From Streptomyces atratus (GTDB taxonomy: Bacteria; Actinomycetota; Actinomycetes; Streptomycetales; Streptomycetaceae), in the NCBI RefSeq assembly GCF_900119365.1, contig NZ_FPJO01000011.1:1-64000 (forward strand): a DNA stretch of 64,000 bases, given 5' to 3'. Positions within the stretch are counted from its first letter, which is position 1; each line of letters opens with the position of its first letter. The notes beneath the pieces are model-generated. The model made no database searches. It saw only the letters and a list, made by a program, of their open reading frames with translations, and was not told where the DNA came from. The position numbers were made by a program, and so were the translations under genes. Of this stretch, positions 33,612 to 42,306 are shown piece after piece.

Positions 33612-34271
33612 TCAGCCGGTCGCGAACAGCACCACGAGCAGCACCGCGCCCGCCACCGCCGGTGCGATCACCTCGTACGCCCAGCGCACCGAGACGGACG
33701 GCTCCGTGGAGTCCGCGGCCGCCGAGGAGGCACCCGCGCCCGCCTTCGCCCGCTCCACCAGCTCGCGCAGATCGGCCATGGTCTGGTCGGCCGACGCCAT
33801 CCGGGCCTTGGTGTCACGGACATCGGCCTGCACGGACGTGCGGTCGTACGGGTCGTCCAGCGACCGCCGGGACTGCTGCCGGGCCGCCTTCTTCCGCTGC
33901 CGCAGCGAGACCGGCACCGCCCACAGCTGGTACTTGGCGCCGCCCTCGGTGAACAGCTCGCTCGAATACCCGGCCCGCAGATCGGAGACCTCGGTCCACG
34001 GCATGGTGATCGTCCGGAACGGGTTACGGATCCGGATGCGCCGGTCGTTGGCGAGCACGACGGGCCGCAGCGTGAACGCGACGACCAGCGGCACCGCGGT
34101 CAGCATCCCCGCCACCGCCAGCCACCGCACCCGGCTGTCCCCGCGGATCGCGGCGTCCCCGCCGATCCAGAAGATGAGCAGAAGCAGCAGGACGCCCCCG
34201 ACGATCCCGGCGGGCGAGCGGAAGGTCCGGTCGGCGTAGACCGGCTCGGCGGGTGGTGTGGGGCTCGTCAT
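33612..34271 (-). CDS. PH-domain membrane protein
   Basis: 219 residues from ATG 34271. Two N-terminal membrane helices (GIVGGVLLLLLIFWIGG; RWLAVAGMLTAVPLVVAF) lead to a bacterial PH-like domain (VVLANDRRIRIRNPFRTITM, PWTEVSDLRAGYSSELF). A coiled-coil-like segment and a C-terminal helix (VIAPAVAGAVLLVVLFA) follow. Family members are small membrane proteins of unknown function. Divergent from deoC. Confidence 0.85.
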   Translation of the reverse strand: MTSPTPPAEPVYADRTFRSPAGIVGGVLLLLLIFWIGGDAAIRGDSRVRWLAVAGMLTAVPLVVAFTLRPVVLANDRRIRIRNPFRTITMPWTEVSDLRAGYSSELFTEGGAKYQLWAVPVSLRQRKKAARQQSRRSLDDPYDRTSVQADVRDTKARMASADQTMADLRELVERAKAGAGASSAAADSTEPSVSVRWAYEVIAPAVAGAVLLVVLFATG

Positions 34272-34364
34272 GGGCCCGATTCTGCCTGACGGGCGCAAGG
34301 GACGCCGGGGCGGCCGCCCCGGGACCGCATCCCGCGCGGAGAGGTGGGCCCCCTGTACAGGTCG

Positions 34365-34376
34365 CTACGCGCGTAG
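34365..34376. promoter_or_regulatory. CTACGCGCGTAG operator upstream of deoC
   Basis: Perfect 12-bp palindrome, 19 bp before the deoC ATG. The downstream TAGATATGCT may include a -10 element that overlaps the operator. Confidence 0.75.
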
Positions 34377-34395
34377 ATATGCTCCTCTGGTGACC

Positions 34396-35358
34396 ATGCC
34401 CACCACAGCTCCTGCATTCTCCGACGCGACCGCGTCCGACAGTGCGCTGCGCCGCTTCCTGCACGGGCTGCCCGGCGTCGACGCCGTCGGCCTCGAAGCG
34501 CGCGCCGCGTCCCTCGGCACCCGTTCGATCAAGACGACGGCCAAGGCCTACGCCATCGACCTGGCCATCTCGATGATCGACCTGACGACGCTGGAAGGCG
34601 CGGACACCCCGGGCAAGGTCCGGGCCCTCGCCGCCAAGGCCGTCCATCCCGACCCGACCGACCGCACGACCCCGCGCACCGCGGCGGTCTGCGTCTACCC
34701 CGACATGGCGGCGACCGCCGTCGCCGCGCTGGCCGGTTCCGGCGTGAAGGTGGCGTCGGTGGCGACGGCCTTCCCCGCCGGCCGCGCCGCACTCGACGTG
34801 AAGCTCGCGGACGTCCGCGACGCCGTGGCCGCCGGGGCCGACGAGATCGACATGGTGATCGACCGGGGAGCCTTCCTCTCCGGCCGCTATCTGAAGGTGT
34901 ACGAGGAGATCCTCGCCGTGAAGGCCCAGTGTGCGCGGGCCGACGGCACCGACGCCCGCCTGAAGGTGATCTTCGAGACGGGCGAGCTGTCCACGTACGA
35001 CAACATCCGCCGCGCCTCCTGGCTCGGCATGCTGGCCGGCGCCGACTTCATCAAGACCTCGACCGGCAAGGTCGCCACGAACGCCACGCCCGCGAACACC
35101 CTGCTGATGCTGGAGGCCGTGCGCGACTTCCGCGCGCAGACCGGTGTGCAGATCGGCGTGAAGCCGGCCGGCGGCATCCGTACGTCCAAGGACGCGGTCA
35201 AGTTCCTGGTGCTGGTGAACGAGACCGCGGGCGAGGACTGGCTGGACAACCACTGGTTCCGCTTCGGCGCCTCCAGCCTGCTGAACGATCTGCTGATGCA
35301 GCGCCAGAAGCTCAGCACCGGCCGTTACTCCGGCCCCGATTACGTGACGGTGGACTGA
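34396..35358 (+). CDS. deoC: Deoxyribose-phosphate aldolase
   Basis: 320 residues. Splits 2-deoxyribose 5-phosphate into acetaldehyde and glyceraldehyde 3-phosphate. The Schiff-base Lys lies in ADFIKTSTGK (Lys220); the proton relay comes from DEIDMVID and GVKPAGGIR. ATG 34396 follows a GTG (34390) that could also start; neither has a strong ribosome site. The first of two aldehyde dehydrogenase genes begins 5 bp after its stop, so acetaldehyde oxidation is probably coupled to it. Confidence 0.95.
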   Translation: MPTTAPAFSDATASDSALRRFLHGLPGVDAVGLEARAASLGTRSIKTTAKAYAIDLAISMIDLTTLEGADTPGKVRALAAKAVHPDPTDRTTPRTAAVCVYPDMAATAVAALAGSGVKVASVATAFPAGRAALDVKLADVRDAVAAGADEIDMVIDRGAFLSGRYLKVYEEILAVKAQCARADGTDARLKVIFETGELSTYDNIRRASWLGMLAGADFIKTSTGKVATNATPANTLLMLEAVRDFRAQTGVQIGVKPAGGIRTSKDAVKFLVLVNETAGEDWLDNHWFRFGASSLLNDLLMQRQKLSTGRYSGPDYVTVD

Positions 35359-35363
35359 TCCCC

Positions 35364-36803
35364 ATGGCATCTGCATTCGAGTACGCCCCCGCCCCCGAGT
35401 CGCGCTCGGTCGTCGACATCGCCCCCTCGTACGGGCTGTTCATCGACGGCGAGTTCACCGAGGCGGCCGACGGCAAGGTCTTCAAGACCGTCTCGCCGAG
35501 CAGCGAAGAGGTGCTCTCCGAGGTCGCGCAGGCCGGCGCGGCCGACGTCGACCGGGCCGTGAAGGCGGCCCGCAAGGCTTTCGAGAAGTGGTCGGCACTG
35601 CCCGGCTCCGAGCGCGCCAAGTACCTCTTCCGGATCGCCCGGATCATCCAGGAGCGCAGCCGCGAGCTCGCCGTCCTCGAAACCCTCGACAACGGCAAGC
35701 CGATCAAGGAGACCCGCGACGCGGACCTCCCGCTGGTCGCGGCACACTTCTTCTACTACGCGGGCTGGGCCGACAAGCTGGACCACGCCGGCTACGGCGC
35801 GAACCCGCGCCCGCTCGGTGTCGCGGGCCAGGTCATCCCGTGGAACTTCCCGCTGCTCATGCTCGCGTGGAAGATCGCCCCGGCGCTCGCCACCGGCAAC
35901 ACGGTGGTCCTCAAGCCCGCCGAGACGACCCCGCTCTCCGCGCTGTTCTTCGCGGACATCTGCCGCCAGGCGGGCCTGCCCAAGGGTGTCGTGAACATCC
36001 TCACCGGGTACGGCGACGCGGGCGCCGCCCTCGTCGCGCACGAGGACGTGAACAAGGTCGCGTTCACCGGCTCGACCGCGGTCGGCAAGGCCATCGCCCG
36101 CCAGGTCGCCGGTACGGACAAGAAGGTCACCCTCGAACTCGGCGGCAAGGGCGCCAACATCGTCTTCGACGACGCCCCGGTCGACCAGGCCGTCGAGGGC
36201 ATCGTCACCGGGATCTTCTTCAACCAGGGCCAGGTCTGCTGCGCGGGCTCGCGGCTCCTGGTCCAGGAGTCGGTCCAGGACGAGGTGCTGGACGCGCTGA
36301 AGCGCCGGCTGTCCACGCTCCGGCTCGGCGACCCGCTGGACAAGAACACCGACATCGGCGCGATCAACTCCGCGGAGCAGCTCGCCCGGATCACCGCACT
36401 CGCCGAGACGGGCGAGGCGGAGGGCGCCGAACGCTGGACCGCCCCCTGCGAACTCCCCTCCGCCGGTTACTGGTTCGCCCCGACGCTGTTCACCGACGTC
36501 ACCCAGGCGCACACCATCGCCCGCGACGAGATCTTCGGCCCGGTGCTGTCGGTGCTGTCGTTCCGCACGCCCGACGAGGCGGTCGCCAAGGCCAACAACA
36601 GCCAGTACGGCCTCTCGGCCGGCATCTGGACGGAGAAGGGCTCCCGCATCCTCGCGGTGGCGAACAAGCTCCGGGCGGGCGTCGTCTGGGCCAACACGTT
36701 CAACAAGTTCGACCCGACCTCGCCCTTCGGCGGCTACAAGGAGTCGGGCTTCGGCCGCGAAGGCGGCCGTCACGGTCTGGAGGCGTACCTCGATGTCCGA
36801 TAA
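35364..36803 (+). CDS. Aldehyde dehydrogenase
   Basis: 479 residues, full-length NAD(P)-dependent aldehyde dehydrogenase. NAD binding: GQVIPWNFPLLMLAWKIAPA and FTGSTAVGKAI; the general base Glu in LELGGKGANIV; nucleophile Cys292 in FFNQGQVCCAGSR; and the C-terminal EIFGPVLSVL. In the deoC operon its natural substrate could be the acetaldehyde released by DeoC. It overlaps the next gene by 11 bp. Confidence 0.95.
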   Translation: MASAFEYAPAPESRSVVDIAPSYGLFIDGEFTEAADGKVFKTVSPSSEEVLSEVAQAGAADVDRAVKAARKAFEKWSALPGSERAKYLFRIARIIQERSRELAVLETLDNGKPIKETRDADLPLVAAHFFYYAGWADKLDHAGYGANPRPLGVAGQVIPWNFPLLMLAWKIAPALATGNTVVLKPAETTPLSALFFADICRQAGLPKGVVNILTGYGDAGAALVAHEDVNKVAFTGSTAVGKAIARQVAGTDKKVTLELGGKGANIVFDDAPVDQAVEGIVTGIFFNQGQVCCAGSRLLVQESVQDEVLDALKRRLSTLRLGDPLDKNTDIGAINSAEQLARITALAETGEAEGAERWTAPCELPSAGYWFAPTLFTDVTQAHTIARDEIFGPVLSVLSFRTPDEAVAKANNSQYGLSAGIWTEKGSRILAVANKLRAGVVWANTFNKFDPTSPFGGYKESGFGREGGRHGLEAYLDVR

Positions 36804-37749
36804 CCGTCTGAGCGTCTTCAAGACCTACAAGCTGTACGTCGGGGGCAAGTTCCCCCGCTCCGAGAGCGGCCGGGTGTACGAGGTGACGGACTCGAAGGGC
36901 AAGTGGCTGGCGAACGCCCCCCAGTCCTCCCGCAAGGACGCGCGCGACGCGGTCGTGGCCGCCCGCAAGGCGTTCGGCGGCTGGTCGGGGGCGACCGCGT
37001 ACAACCGCGGCCAGATCCTCTACCGCGTCGCGGAGATGCTGGAGGGCCGCAAGGACCAGTTCGTACGGGAAGTGGCGGACGCGGAGGGCCTGTCGAAGTC
37101 CAAGGCGGCGGCCGTCGTCGACGCGGCGATCGACCGCTGGGTCTGGTACGCGGGTTGGACCGACAAGATCGGCCAGGTCGTGGGCGGGGCGAACCCGGTC
37201 GCGGGCCCGTTCTTCAACCTGTCCACCCCCGAGCCGACCGGTGTGGTCACGGTCCTGGCACCCCAGGAGTCGTCGTTCCTGGGCCTGGTCTCGGTGATCG
37301 CCCCGGTGATCGCGACCGGCAACACGGCCGTCGTCATCGCTTCGGCGGACTCCCCGCTGCCCGCGCTCTCGCTGGGCGAGGTGCTGGCCACCTCCGACCT
37401 GCCGGGCGGAGTGGTGAACATCCTGTCGGGGAAGACCTCGGAGATCGCGACGCCGCTCGCCTCCCACCAGGACGTCAACGCCATCGACCTCACGGGCGCC
37501 GACGCCGCACTGGCGAAGGAGCTGGAGATCGCAGCAGCGGACAACCTGAAGCGGGTCCTCCGCCCACCCGTCTCCCGCCACCACCCCGAGAAGGGAGCGC
37601 AGAGCGCTGCACCTTCCTCCGCTGTGGACAGCGATGGCACCGCGGACTGGACGGCCGATCCGGGCACCCACCGCCTGACGGCCTTCCTGGAGACCAAGAC
37701 GGTCTGGCACCCGACGGGCGCCCTGGGCGTCTCGGGCTCCTCGTACTGA
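36793..37749 (+). CDS. Truncated aldehyde dehydrogenase-like protein without catalytic Cys
   Basis: 318 residues starting 11 bp inside the preceding ALDH gene. The first ~250 residues follow the ALDH N-terminal and NAD-binding domain (YKLYVGGKFPRSESGRVYEV, GVVTVLAPQESSFLGLVSVI, GVVNILSGKT). The catalytic-domain half with its Cys is absent: the protein contains no cysteine at all, and its last 70 residues are unrelated to ALDHs. I recall a gene of this kind at the same place in other Streptomyces. A non-catalytic partner of the upstream enzyme is an attractive guess. Confidence 0.85.
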   Translation: MSDNRLSVFKTYKLYVGGKFPRSESGRVYEVTDSKGKWLANAPQSSRKDARDAVVAARKAFGGWSGATAYNRGQILYRVAEMLEGRKDQFVREVADAEGLSKSKAAAVVDAAIDRWVWYAGWTDKIGQVVGGANPVAGPFFNLSTPEPTGVVTVLAPQESSFLGLVSVIAPVIATGNTAVVIASADSPLPALSLGEVLATSDLPGGVVNILSGKTSEIATPLASHQDVNAIDLTGADAALAKELEIAAADNLKRVLRPPVSRHHPEKGAQSAAPSSAVDSDGTADWTADPGTHRLTAFLETKTVWHPTGALGVSGSSY

Positions 37750-37768
37750 CCGGATCCCCGCACGGCAA

Positions 37769-37804
37769 CGGCCTGTTCCTCCGGCACCCCGGAGGAACAG
37801 GCCG
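37769..37804. terminator. Bidirectional terminator
   Basis: CGGCCTGTTCCTCCG (37769-37783) pairs perfectly with CGGAGGAACAGGCCG (37790-37804). Closes the deoC operon and the convergent secreted-protein gene. Confidence 0.88.
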
Positions 37805-37815
37805 CTCCCGGCTGC

Positions 37816-38235
37816 TCAACCGCCGTGCACCGCCTGCGCCACCGGCCCGACCAGCGGCAGGTCCTTCAGCGCACCGCCGCTGGTCAGCGGGTCGGTGACG
37901 GCGGCCGTGGACACCGGCTCGAAGTCGGCGAGCTGCGTACCCACCGCGTTGTCCAGCGGATCCGCGCCGGTACCGGCCAGCGGGTCGAGCCGCAGATGCG
38001 TCACCGGGGCGGTGCCGTTGCTGAGCGAGTGGCCGAGCGCCCCGGTCACCGCGCCCCCGGCGGCCTCCCCGGCCTCGCCGAGGCCGGTGTCGGCGCCCAC
38101 GACCGGCACGTGGGGCAGCGGCGCCGCCTGGGCCGCCGCACCCCCCGCACCGAGCGCGGCACCCACCGCGGTGACGGTCAGACCTGCCCTGAGCAGAGCG
38201 CGGCGCCGGGACCTGGAAAGTGCATGACGTGCCAT
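37816..38235 (-). CDS. Small secreted protein, hypothetical
   Basis: 139 residues. A twin-Arg-like start (SRSRRRALLRAGLTVTAVGA) and an Ala-rich signal sequence with cleavage near AQAAP precede a Gly/Ala/Leu-rich mature region without Cys (PLPHVPVVGADTG, KDLPLVGPVAQAVHGG). This is a low-complexity secreted protein class common in Streptomyces. No function can be given. Confidence 0.75.
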   Translation of the reverse strand: MARHALSRSRRRALLRAGLTVTAVGAALGAGGAAAQAAPLPHVPVVGADTGLGEAGEAAGGAVTGALGHSLSNGTAPVTHLRLDPLAGTGADPLDNAVGTQLADFEPVSTAAVTDPLTSGGALKDLPLVGPVAQAVHGG

Positions 38236-38298
38236 GAAGTTCCCACCTGATCGAGACGATCGAGTAATCAGCTGAGTACGTAGAGTAGTTGAGGTGTG

Positions 38299-39006
38299 AT
38301 GCTCGATACCAACACGGGCACCGGGGGATCCCCTGCGCGGGTCAATGCCTCACACTCGTGTTCTGTGAATTCCCAACCGATCCCGACCCGCGTGGTGCTG
38401 CTCGCGGGCCCTTCCGGCTCCGGCAAGTCCTCCCTCGCCGCCCGCACCGACCTGCCGGTGCTGCGCCTGGACGACTTCTACAAGGAGGGCGACGACCCCA
38501 CGCTGCCGCTCGTTCCCGGCGGTACGGACATCGACTGGGACTCCGCACAGTCCTGGGACGCCGACGCCGCGGTCGCCGCGATCGAGGAGCTCTGCCGCAC
38601 GGGGCGCACCCACGTCCCGGTCTACGACATCTCCACCAGCTCCCGGGTCGACCGGGAGGCCCTCCACATCGAGCGCACGCCGCTGTTCGTGGCCGAGGGG
38701 ATCTTCGCGGCGGACATAGTCGAGCGGTGCCAGGAGCTGGGCGTACTGGCGGACGCACTGTGCCTTCGCGGCCGTCCGACGACGACGTTCCGCCGCCGGC
38801 TGCTGCGGGACCTGCGCGAGGGACGCAAGTCGGTGCCGTTCCTGCTGCGGCGCGGGTGGCGGCTGATGCGGGCGGAGCGGCGGATCGTGGCGCGGCAGAC
38901 GGCACTGGGTGCGCATCCCTGCGGCAAGGAAGAGGCGCTGGGCCGGCTGGCCGCGGCGGCGGCGGGCCGCTGCCGACGGGCGCCCGCCGCACGCGGGACG
39001 GCATAG
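38299..39006 (+). CDS. udk: Uridine kinase-like P-loop kinase
   Basis: 235 residues. The P-loop VVLLAGPSGSGKSSLA and the nucleoside-site LPVLRLDDFYKEGDDPTLPL are typical of Streptomyces uridine kinases, which phosphorylate uridine/cytidine with ATP or GTP. ATG 38299 follows TTGAGGTGTG; the conserved part starts only at GTG 38365, which may be the true start. No CTACGCGCGTAG site precedes it. It fits the nucleoside theme as the salvage (not catabolic) arm. Confidence 0.85.
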   Translation: MLDTNTGTGGSPARVNASHSCSVNSQPIPTRVVLLAGPSGSGKSSLAARTDLPVLRLDDFYKEGDDPTLPLVPGGTDIDWDSAQSWDADAAVAAIEELCRTGRTHVPVYDISTSSRVDREALHIERTPLFVAEGIFAADIVERCQELGVLADALCLRGRPTTTFRRRLLRDLREGRKSVPFLLRRGWRLMRAERRIVARQTALGAHPCGKEEALGRLAAAAAGRCRRAPAARGTA

Positions 39007-39139
39007 CAGGCCCCCGTACACACGCGAACGGGGCCGGACAGGCCCCCCCGGCCCGTCCGACCCCGCAGCACTTCCCCCGTACTCCGCCGCCTCCCCCGAA
39101 GCAGCGGCCCCGTGATCCCCCCCCGTGTCCCCCCTCGCC

Positions 39140-39901
39140 TCAGGCCACCAGCTCGCCGAAGGACTCCTCCTCGTCACGGCCGAAGCTGAGGACCTCGTCC
39201 TCGCGCAGCCGGCGGAGCGACCGCCAGATGCTGGACTTCACCGTGCCGACACTGATGTCGAGGATGGCCGCGATCTCCGGATCGGTGCGGCCCTCGTAGT
39301 AACGGAGGACCAGCATCGTGCGCTGGAGTTCCGGCAGCCGCGCCAGCGCCTGCCAGAGCACGGCGCGCAGTTCCGTGCCGCGCATCGCGTCCGTGTCGCC
39401 CGCCGTCTCCGGCAGCTCCTCGGTCGGGTACTCGTTGAGCTTGCGCCTGCGCCAGGCGCTGATGTGCAGGTTCGTCATGGTGCGGCGCAGATAGCCGCCG
39501 ACCGCCGCCTTGTCACTGATCCGGTCCCACGCCCGGTACGTCGAGAAGAGGGCGCTCTGCAGCAGGTCCTCGGCCTCGAACCGGTCGCCGGTCAGGTGGT
39601 AGGCGGTCGCGTACAGGGAGGCGCGGCGCTCCCGGACGTAGGCCGTGAACGCCGCTTCGGCGTCCTCGCCCTGCGCCGGGGACTTCCGCTCCCCCGTGCC
39701 CTCCCCGTACGCCTTGCCCCCGTTGTTCCCCCCGTTGCCCCCCACAGGCGCGTCAACCACCGTCATGTACGACGGGTGCTGACGCCCGGCGCCACGAACG
39801 CACCCCCGTCCACTCCCGGCGCCGGACTTCTCGCTACCCCGGCCGACATCGTGGAGACGCGTGACAACTGCGCTTGCGGTGATGCTGTGAGTTGCGTTCA
39901 T
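39140..39901 (-). CDS. sigQ: SigE-family RNA polymerase sigma factor SigQ
   Basis: 253 residues from ATG 39901. Sigma region 2 (YATAYHLTGDRFEAEDLLQS, FSTYRAWDRI) and region 4 (LPELQRTMLVLRYYEGRTDP, SVGTVKSSIWRSLRRLR) are intact. The N-terminal ~90 residues are Gly-rich and variable. Divergent placement from afsQ1-afsQ2 identifies it as SigQ, which in S. coelicolor is under direct AfsQ1 control and acts against the AfsQ1/Q2 antibiotic-activating output. An AfsQ1 box lies 85-100 bp upstream of its start. Confidence 0.92.
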   Translation of the reverse strand: MNATHSITASAVVTRLHDVGRGSEKSGAGSGRGCVRGAGRQHPSYMTVVDAPVGGNGGNNGGKAYGEGTGERKSPAQGEDAEAAFTAYVRERRASLYATAYHLTGDRFEAEDLLQSALFSTYRAWDRISDKAAVGGYLRRTMTNLHISAWRRRKLNEYPTEELPETAGDTDAMRGTELRAVLWQALARLPELQRTMLVLRYYEGRTDPEIAAILDISVGTVKSSIWRSLRRLREDEVLSFGRDEEESFGELVA

Positions 39902-39984
39902 CTCGCGCCCCCCATCGGTGGAGTCCGTCCGTTCCTTGTGCCAAAGAGCTTGCCGGGGCAGTTTCATGGCGTTGTCCGCCGACT

Positions 39985-40000
39985 GTCACAGGCCTGTCAC
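39985..40000. promoter_or_regulatory. AfsQ1 binding box in the sigQ-afsQ1 intergenic region
   Basis: GTCAC at 39985-39989 and GTCAC at 39996-40000, separated by six bases (AGGCCT), fit the published AfsQ1 consensus GTnAC-n6-GTnAC exactly. It sits between the divergent sigQ and afsQ1 starts and could serve both promoters. Confidence 0.8.
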
Positions 40001-40093
40001 AGGGCCTGCCGTCCGTGCGCCGGGGGCGTGCCGGAGGTATGAGTCGGCCCCAACTGTCGAACTGGGGCTCTGCCATGAGTCAGAATGACCAGC

Positions 40094-40771
40094 GTGCCTT
40101 TCCTGTTGCTGATCGAGGACGACGACGCCATCCGCACGGCCCTCGAACTCTCGCTGTCGCGCCAGGGCCACCGTGTGGCCACTGCGGCGACGGGAGAGGA
40201 CGGCCTGAAACTGCTGCGTGAGCAGCGGCCCGACCTGATCGTGCTGGATGTGATGCTGCCCGGGATCGACGGCTTCGAGGTGTGCCGGCGCATCCGGCGC
40301 ACCGACCAGCTGCCGATCATTCTGCTGACCGCGCGCAGCGACGACATCGACGTCGTGGTCGGGCTGGAGTCCGGTGCCGACGACTATGTGGTGAAACCCG
40401 TGCAGGGCCGGGTGCTCGACGCCCGCATCCGCGCGGTGCTGCGCCGCGGTGAACGCGAATCCACCGACTCCGCGTCCTTCGGGAACGTGGTGATCGACCG
40501 TTCCGCGATGACCGTGACCAAGAACGGGGAGGATCTGCAGCTCACGCCGACCGAGCTGCGCCTCCTGCTGGAGCTGAGCCGCCGGCCGGGCCAGGCCCTG
40601 TCGCGGCAGCAGTTGCTGCGGCTGGTCTGGGAACACGACTACCTCGGTGACTCCCGGCTGGTCGACGCGTGCGTGCAGCGGCTGCGGGCCAAGGTGGAGG
40701 ACGTGCCGTCCTCGCCGACACTGATCCGTACCGTCCGGGGTGTGGGCTACCGGCTGGACTCGCCTCAGTGA
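40094..40771 (+). CDS. afsQ1: Response regulator AfsQ1
   Basis: 225 residues from GTG 40094 (an in-frame ATG at 40085 would add three). OmpR/PhoB type: receiver domain with phospho-acceptor Asp52 in DLIVLDVMLPGIDG and Lys in DDYVVKPVQGR, then a winged helix (LTPTELRLLLELSRRPGQ, RTVRGVGYRL). I recognise it as near-identical to S. coelicolor AfsQ1, which activates antibiotic clusters on glutamate-rich medium and binds GTnAC-n6-GTnAC. Its stop overlaps the GTG of afsQ2. Confidence 0.96.
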   Translation: MPFLLLIEDDDAIRTALELSLSRQGHRVATAATGEDGLKLLREQRPDLIVLDVMLPGIDGFEVCRRIRRTDQLPIILLTARSDDIDVVVGLESGADDYVVKPVQGRVLDARIRAVLRRGERESTDSASFGNVVIDRSAMTVTKNGEDLQLTPTELRLLLELSRRPGQALSRQQLLRLVWEHDYLGDSRLVDACVQRLRAKVEDVPSSPTLIRTVRGVGYRLDSPQ

Positions 40772-42306
40772 GCAATGCCGTCAAACGGAGCCTGCTCACC
40801 GGGCTTCGCTGGACCAGTCTGCGGCTGCGTCTCGTCGTGGTGTTCGCGCTGGTGGCGCTGACCGCCGCGGTGTCCGCGTCGGGGATCGCGTACTGGCTGA
40901 ACCGCGAGGCCGTGCTGACCCGTACCCAGGATTCCGCGCTCGGGGACTTCCGCCAGGAGATGCAGGGCCGGGCGGCCTCGCTGCCGCTCCATCCCACCAG
41001 GGACGATCTGCAGAACGCCGCCGTGCAGATGGCGAGCAGTTCGCCCGGCTACAGCGTGCTGCTGGTCGACGAGCGCGACACCGGCAAGCCGATCGTCGGC
41101 AACTCCGACCTGGACACCTTCACGCTCGACAACGTGCCACTGTCGCTCCAGAAGGCGGTCGACAAGAAGCAGCCGCTGGGAGCGGGCAACAAGTACGAGT
41201 ACCACCTGTTCTGGCAGCGGACCAACATCCGCGGCACGCCGTACCTGGTGGGCGGTACGAAGATCATCGGCGGCGGTCCGACCGGCTACATGCTGAAGTC
41301 GCTCGACCAGGAACGGCAGGATCTCAACTCCCTCGCATGGTCCCTGGGGATCGCCACCGGGCTCGCGCTGATCGGCTCGGCACTGCTCGCGCAGGCCGCG
41401 GCGACGACCGTGCTGCGGCCCGTGCAGCGGCTCGGCGACGCCGCCCGCAAGCTCGGCGAGGGCAAGCTCGACACCCGGCTCGTGGTCTCCGGCACGGACG
41501 AACTGGCCGATCTCTCCCGTACGTTCAACAGGACCGCGAGCTCGCTGGAGAAGCGGGTCGCGGACATGAGCGCGCGGGACGAGGCGAGCCGACGGTTCGT
41601 CGCCGACATGTCGCACGAGCTGCGCACCCCGCTCACCGCGCTGACCGCCGTCACCGAGGTGCTGGAGGACGAGGCGGACAGCCTCGACCCGATGATCGCG
41701 CCCGCGGTACGCCTGGTGGTGAGCGAGACCCGGCGGCTGAACGACCTGGTGGAGAACCTGATGGAGGTCACCCGCTTCGACGCGGGTACGGCCCGGCTCG
41801 TCCTCGACACCGTCGACGTCGCGGACCAGGTCACCGCCTGCATCGACGTCCGCGCCTGGCTGGACGCGGTGGATCTGGACGCCGAGCGCGGCATGATGGT
41901 CCGCCTCGACCCGCGCCGGCTCGATGTGATCCTGGCGAACCTGATCGGCAACGCGCTCAAGCACGGCGGTTCGCCGGTACGGGTCGCGGTGCGGACCGAG
42001 GGCGACGAACTCGTCATCGAGGTCCGCGACCACGGACCCGGTATCCCCGAGGACGTGCTGCCGCATGTCTTCGACCGGTTCTACAAGGCCAGCGCCTCAC
42101 GCCCGCGCTCCGAGGGCAGCGGCCTCGGCCTGTCGATCGCCATGGAGAACGCGCACATCCACGGCGGTGACATCACGGCCGCGAACTCACCGGACGGCGA
42201 CGGCGCGGTGTTCGTACTGCGGCTGCCGCGCGATGCCGAGACGCTCACCCGTTCCGCCGACGGGCACGACACCGGGGACCAGGACGAGGAGGGCGACGCG
42301 ACGTGA
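40768..42306 (+). CDS. afsQ2: Sensor histidine kinase AfsQ2
   Basis: 512 residues from GTG 40768, overlapping the afsQ1 stop by four bases (GTGA). One N-terminal membrane helix, an extracellular sensor region (about residues 40-175), a second helix (LAWSLGIATGLALIGSALLA) and a HAMP segment lead to the kinase. Phospho-acceptor His283 lies in FVADMSHELRTPLTAL; N box NLIGNALKHGG; G boxes DHGPGIPEDV and GSGLGLSI. The signal is unknown but linked to glutamate/nitrogen state in S. coelicolor. Confidence 0.95.
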   Translation: MSNAVKRSLLTGLRWTSLRLRLVVVFALVALTAAVSASGIAYWLNREAVLTRTQDSALGDFRQEMQGRAASLPLHPTRDDLQNAAVQMASSSPGYSVLLVDERDTGKPIVGNSDLDTFTLDNVPLSLQKAVDKKQPLGAGNKYEYHLFWQRTNIRGTPYLVGGTKIIGGGPTGYMLKSLDQERQDLNSLAWSLGIATGLALIGSALLAQAAATTVLRPVQRLGDAARKLGEGKLDTRLVVSGTDELADLSRTFNRTASSLEKRVADMSARDEASRRFVADMSHELRTPLTALTAVTEVLEDEADSLDPMIAPAVRLVVSETRRLNDLVENLMEVTRFDAGTARLVLDTVDVADQVTACIDVRAWLDAVDLDAERGMMVRLDPRRLDVILANLIGNALKHGGSPVRVAVRTEGDELVIEVRDHGPGIPEDVLPHVFDRFYKASASRPRSEGSGLGLSIAMENAHIHGGDITAANSPDGDGAVFVLRLPRDAETLTRSADGHDTGDQDEEGDAT

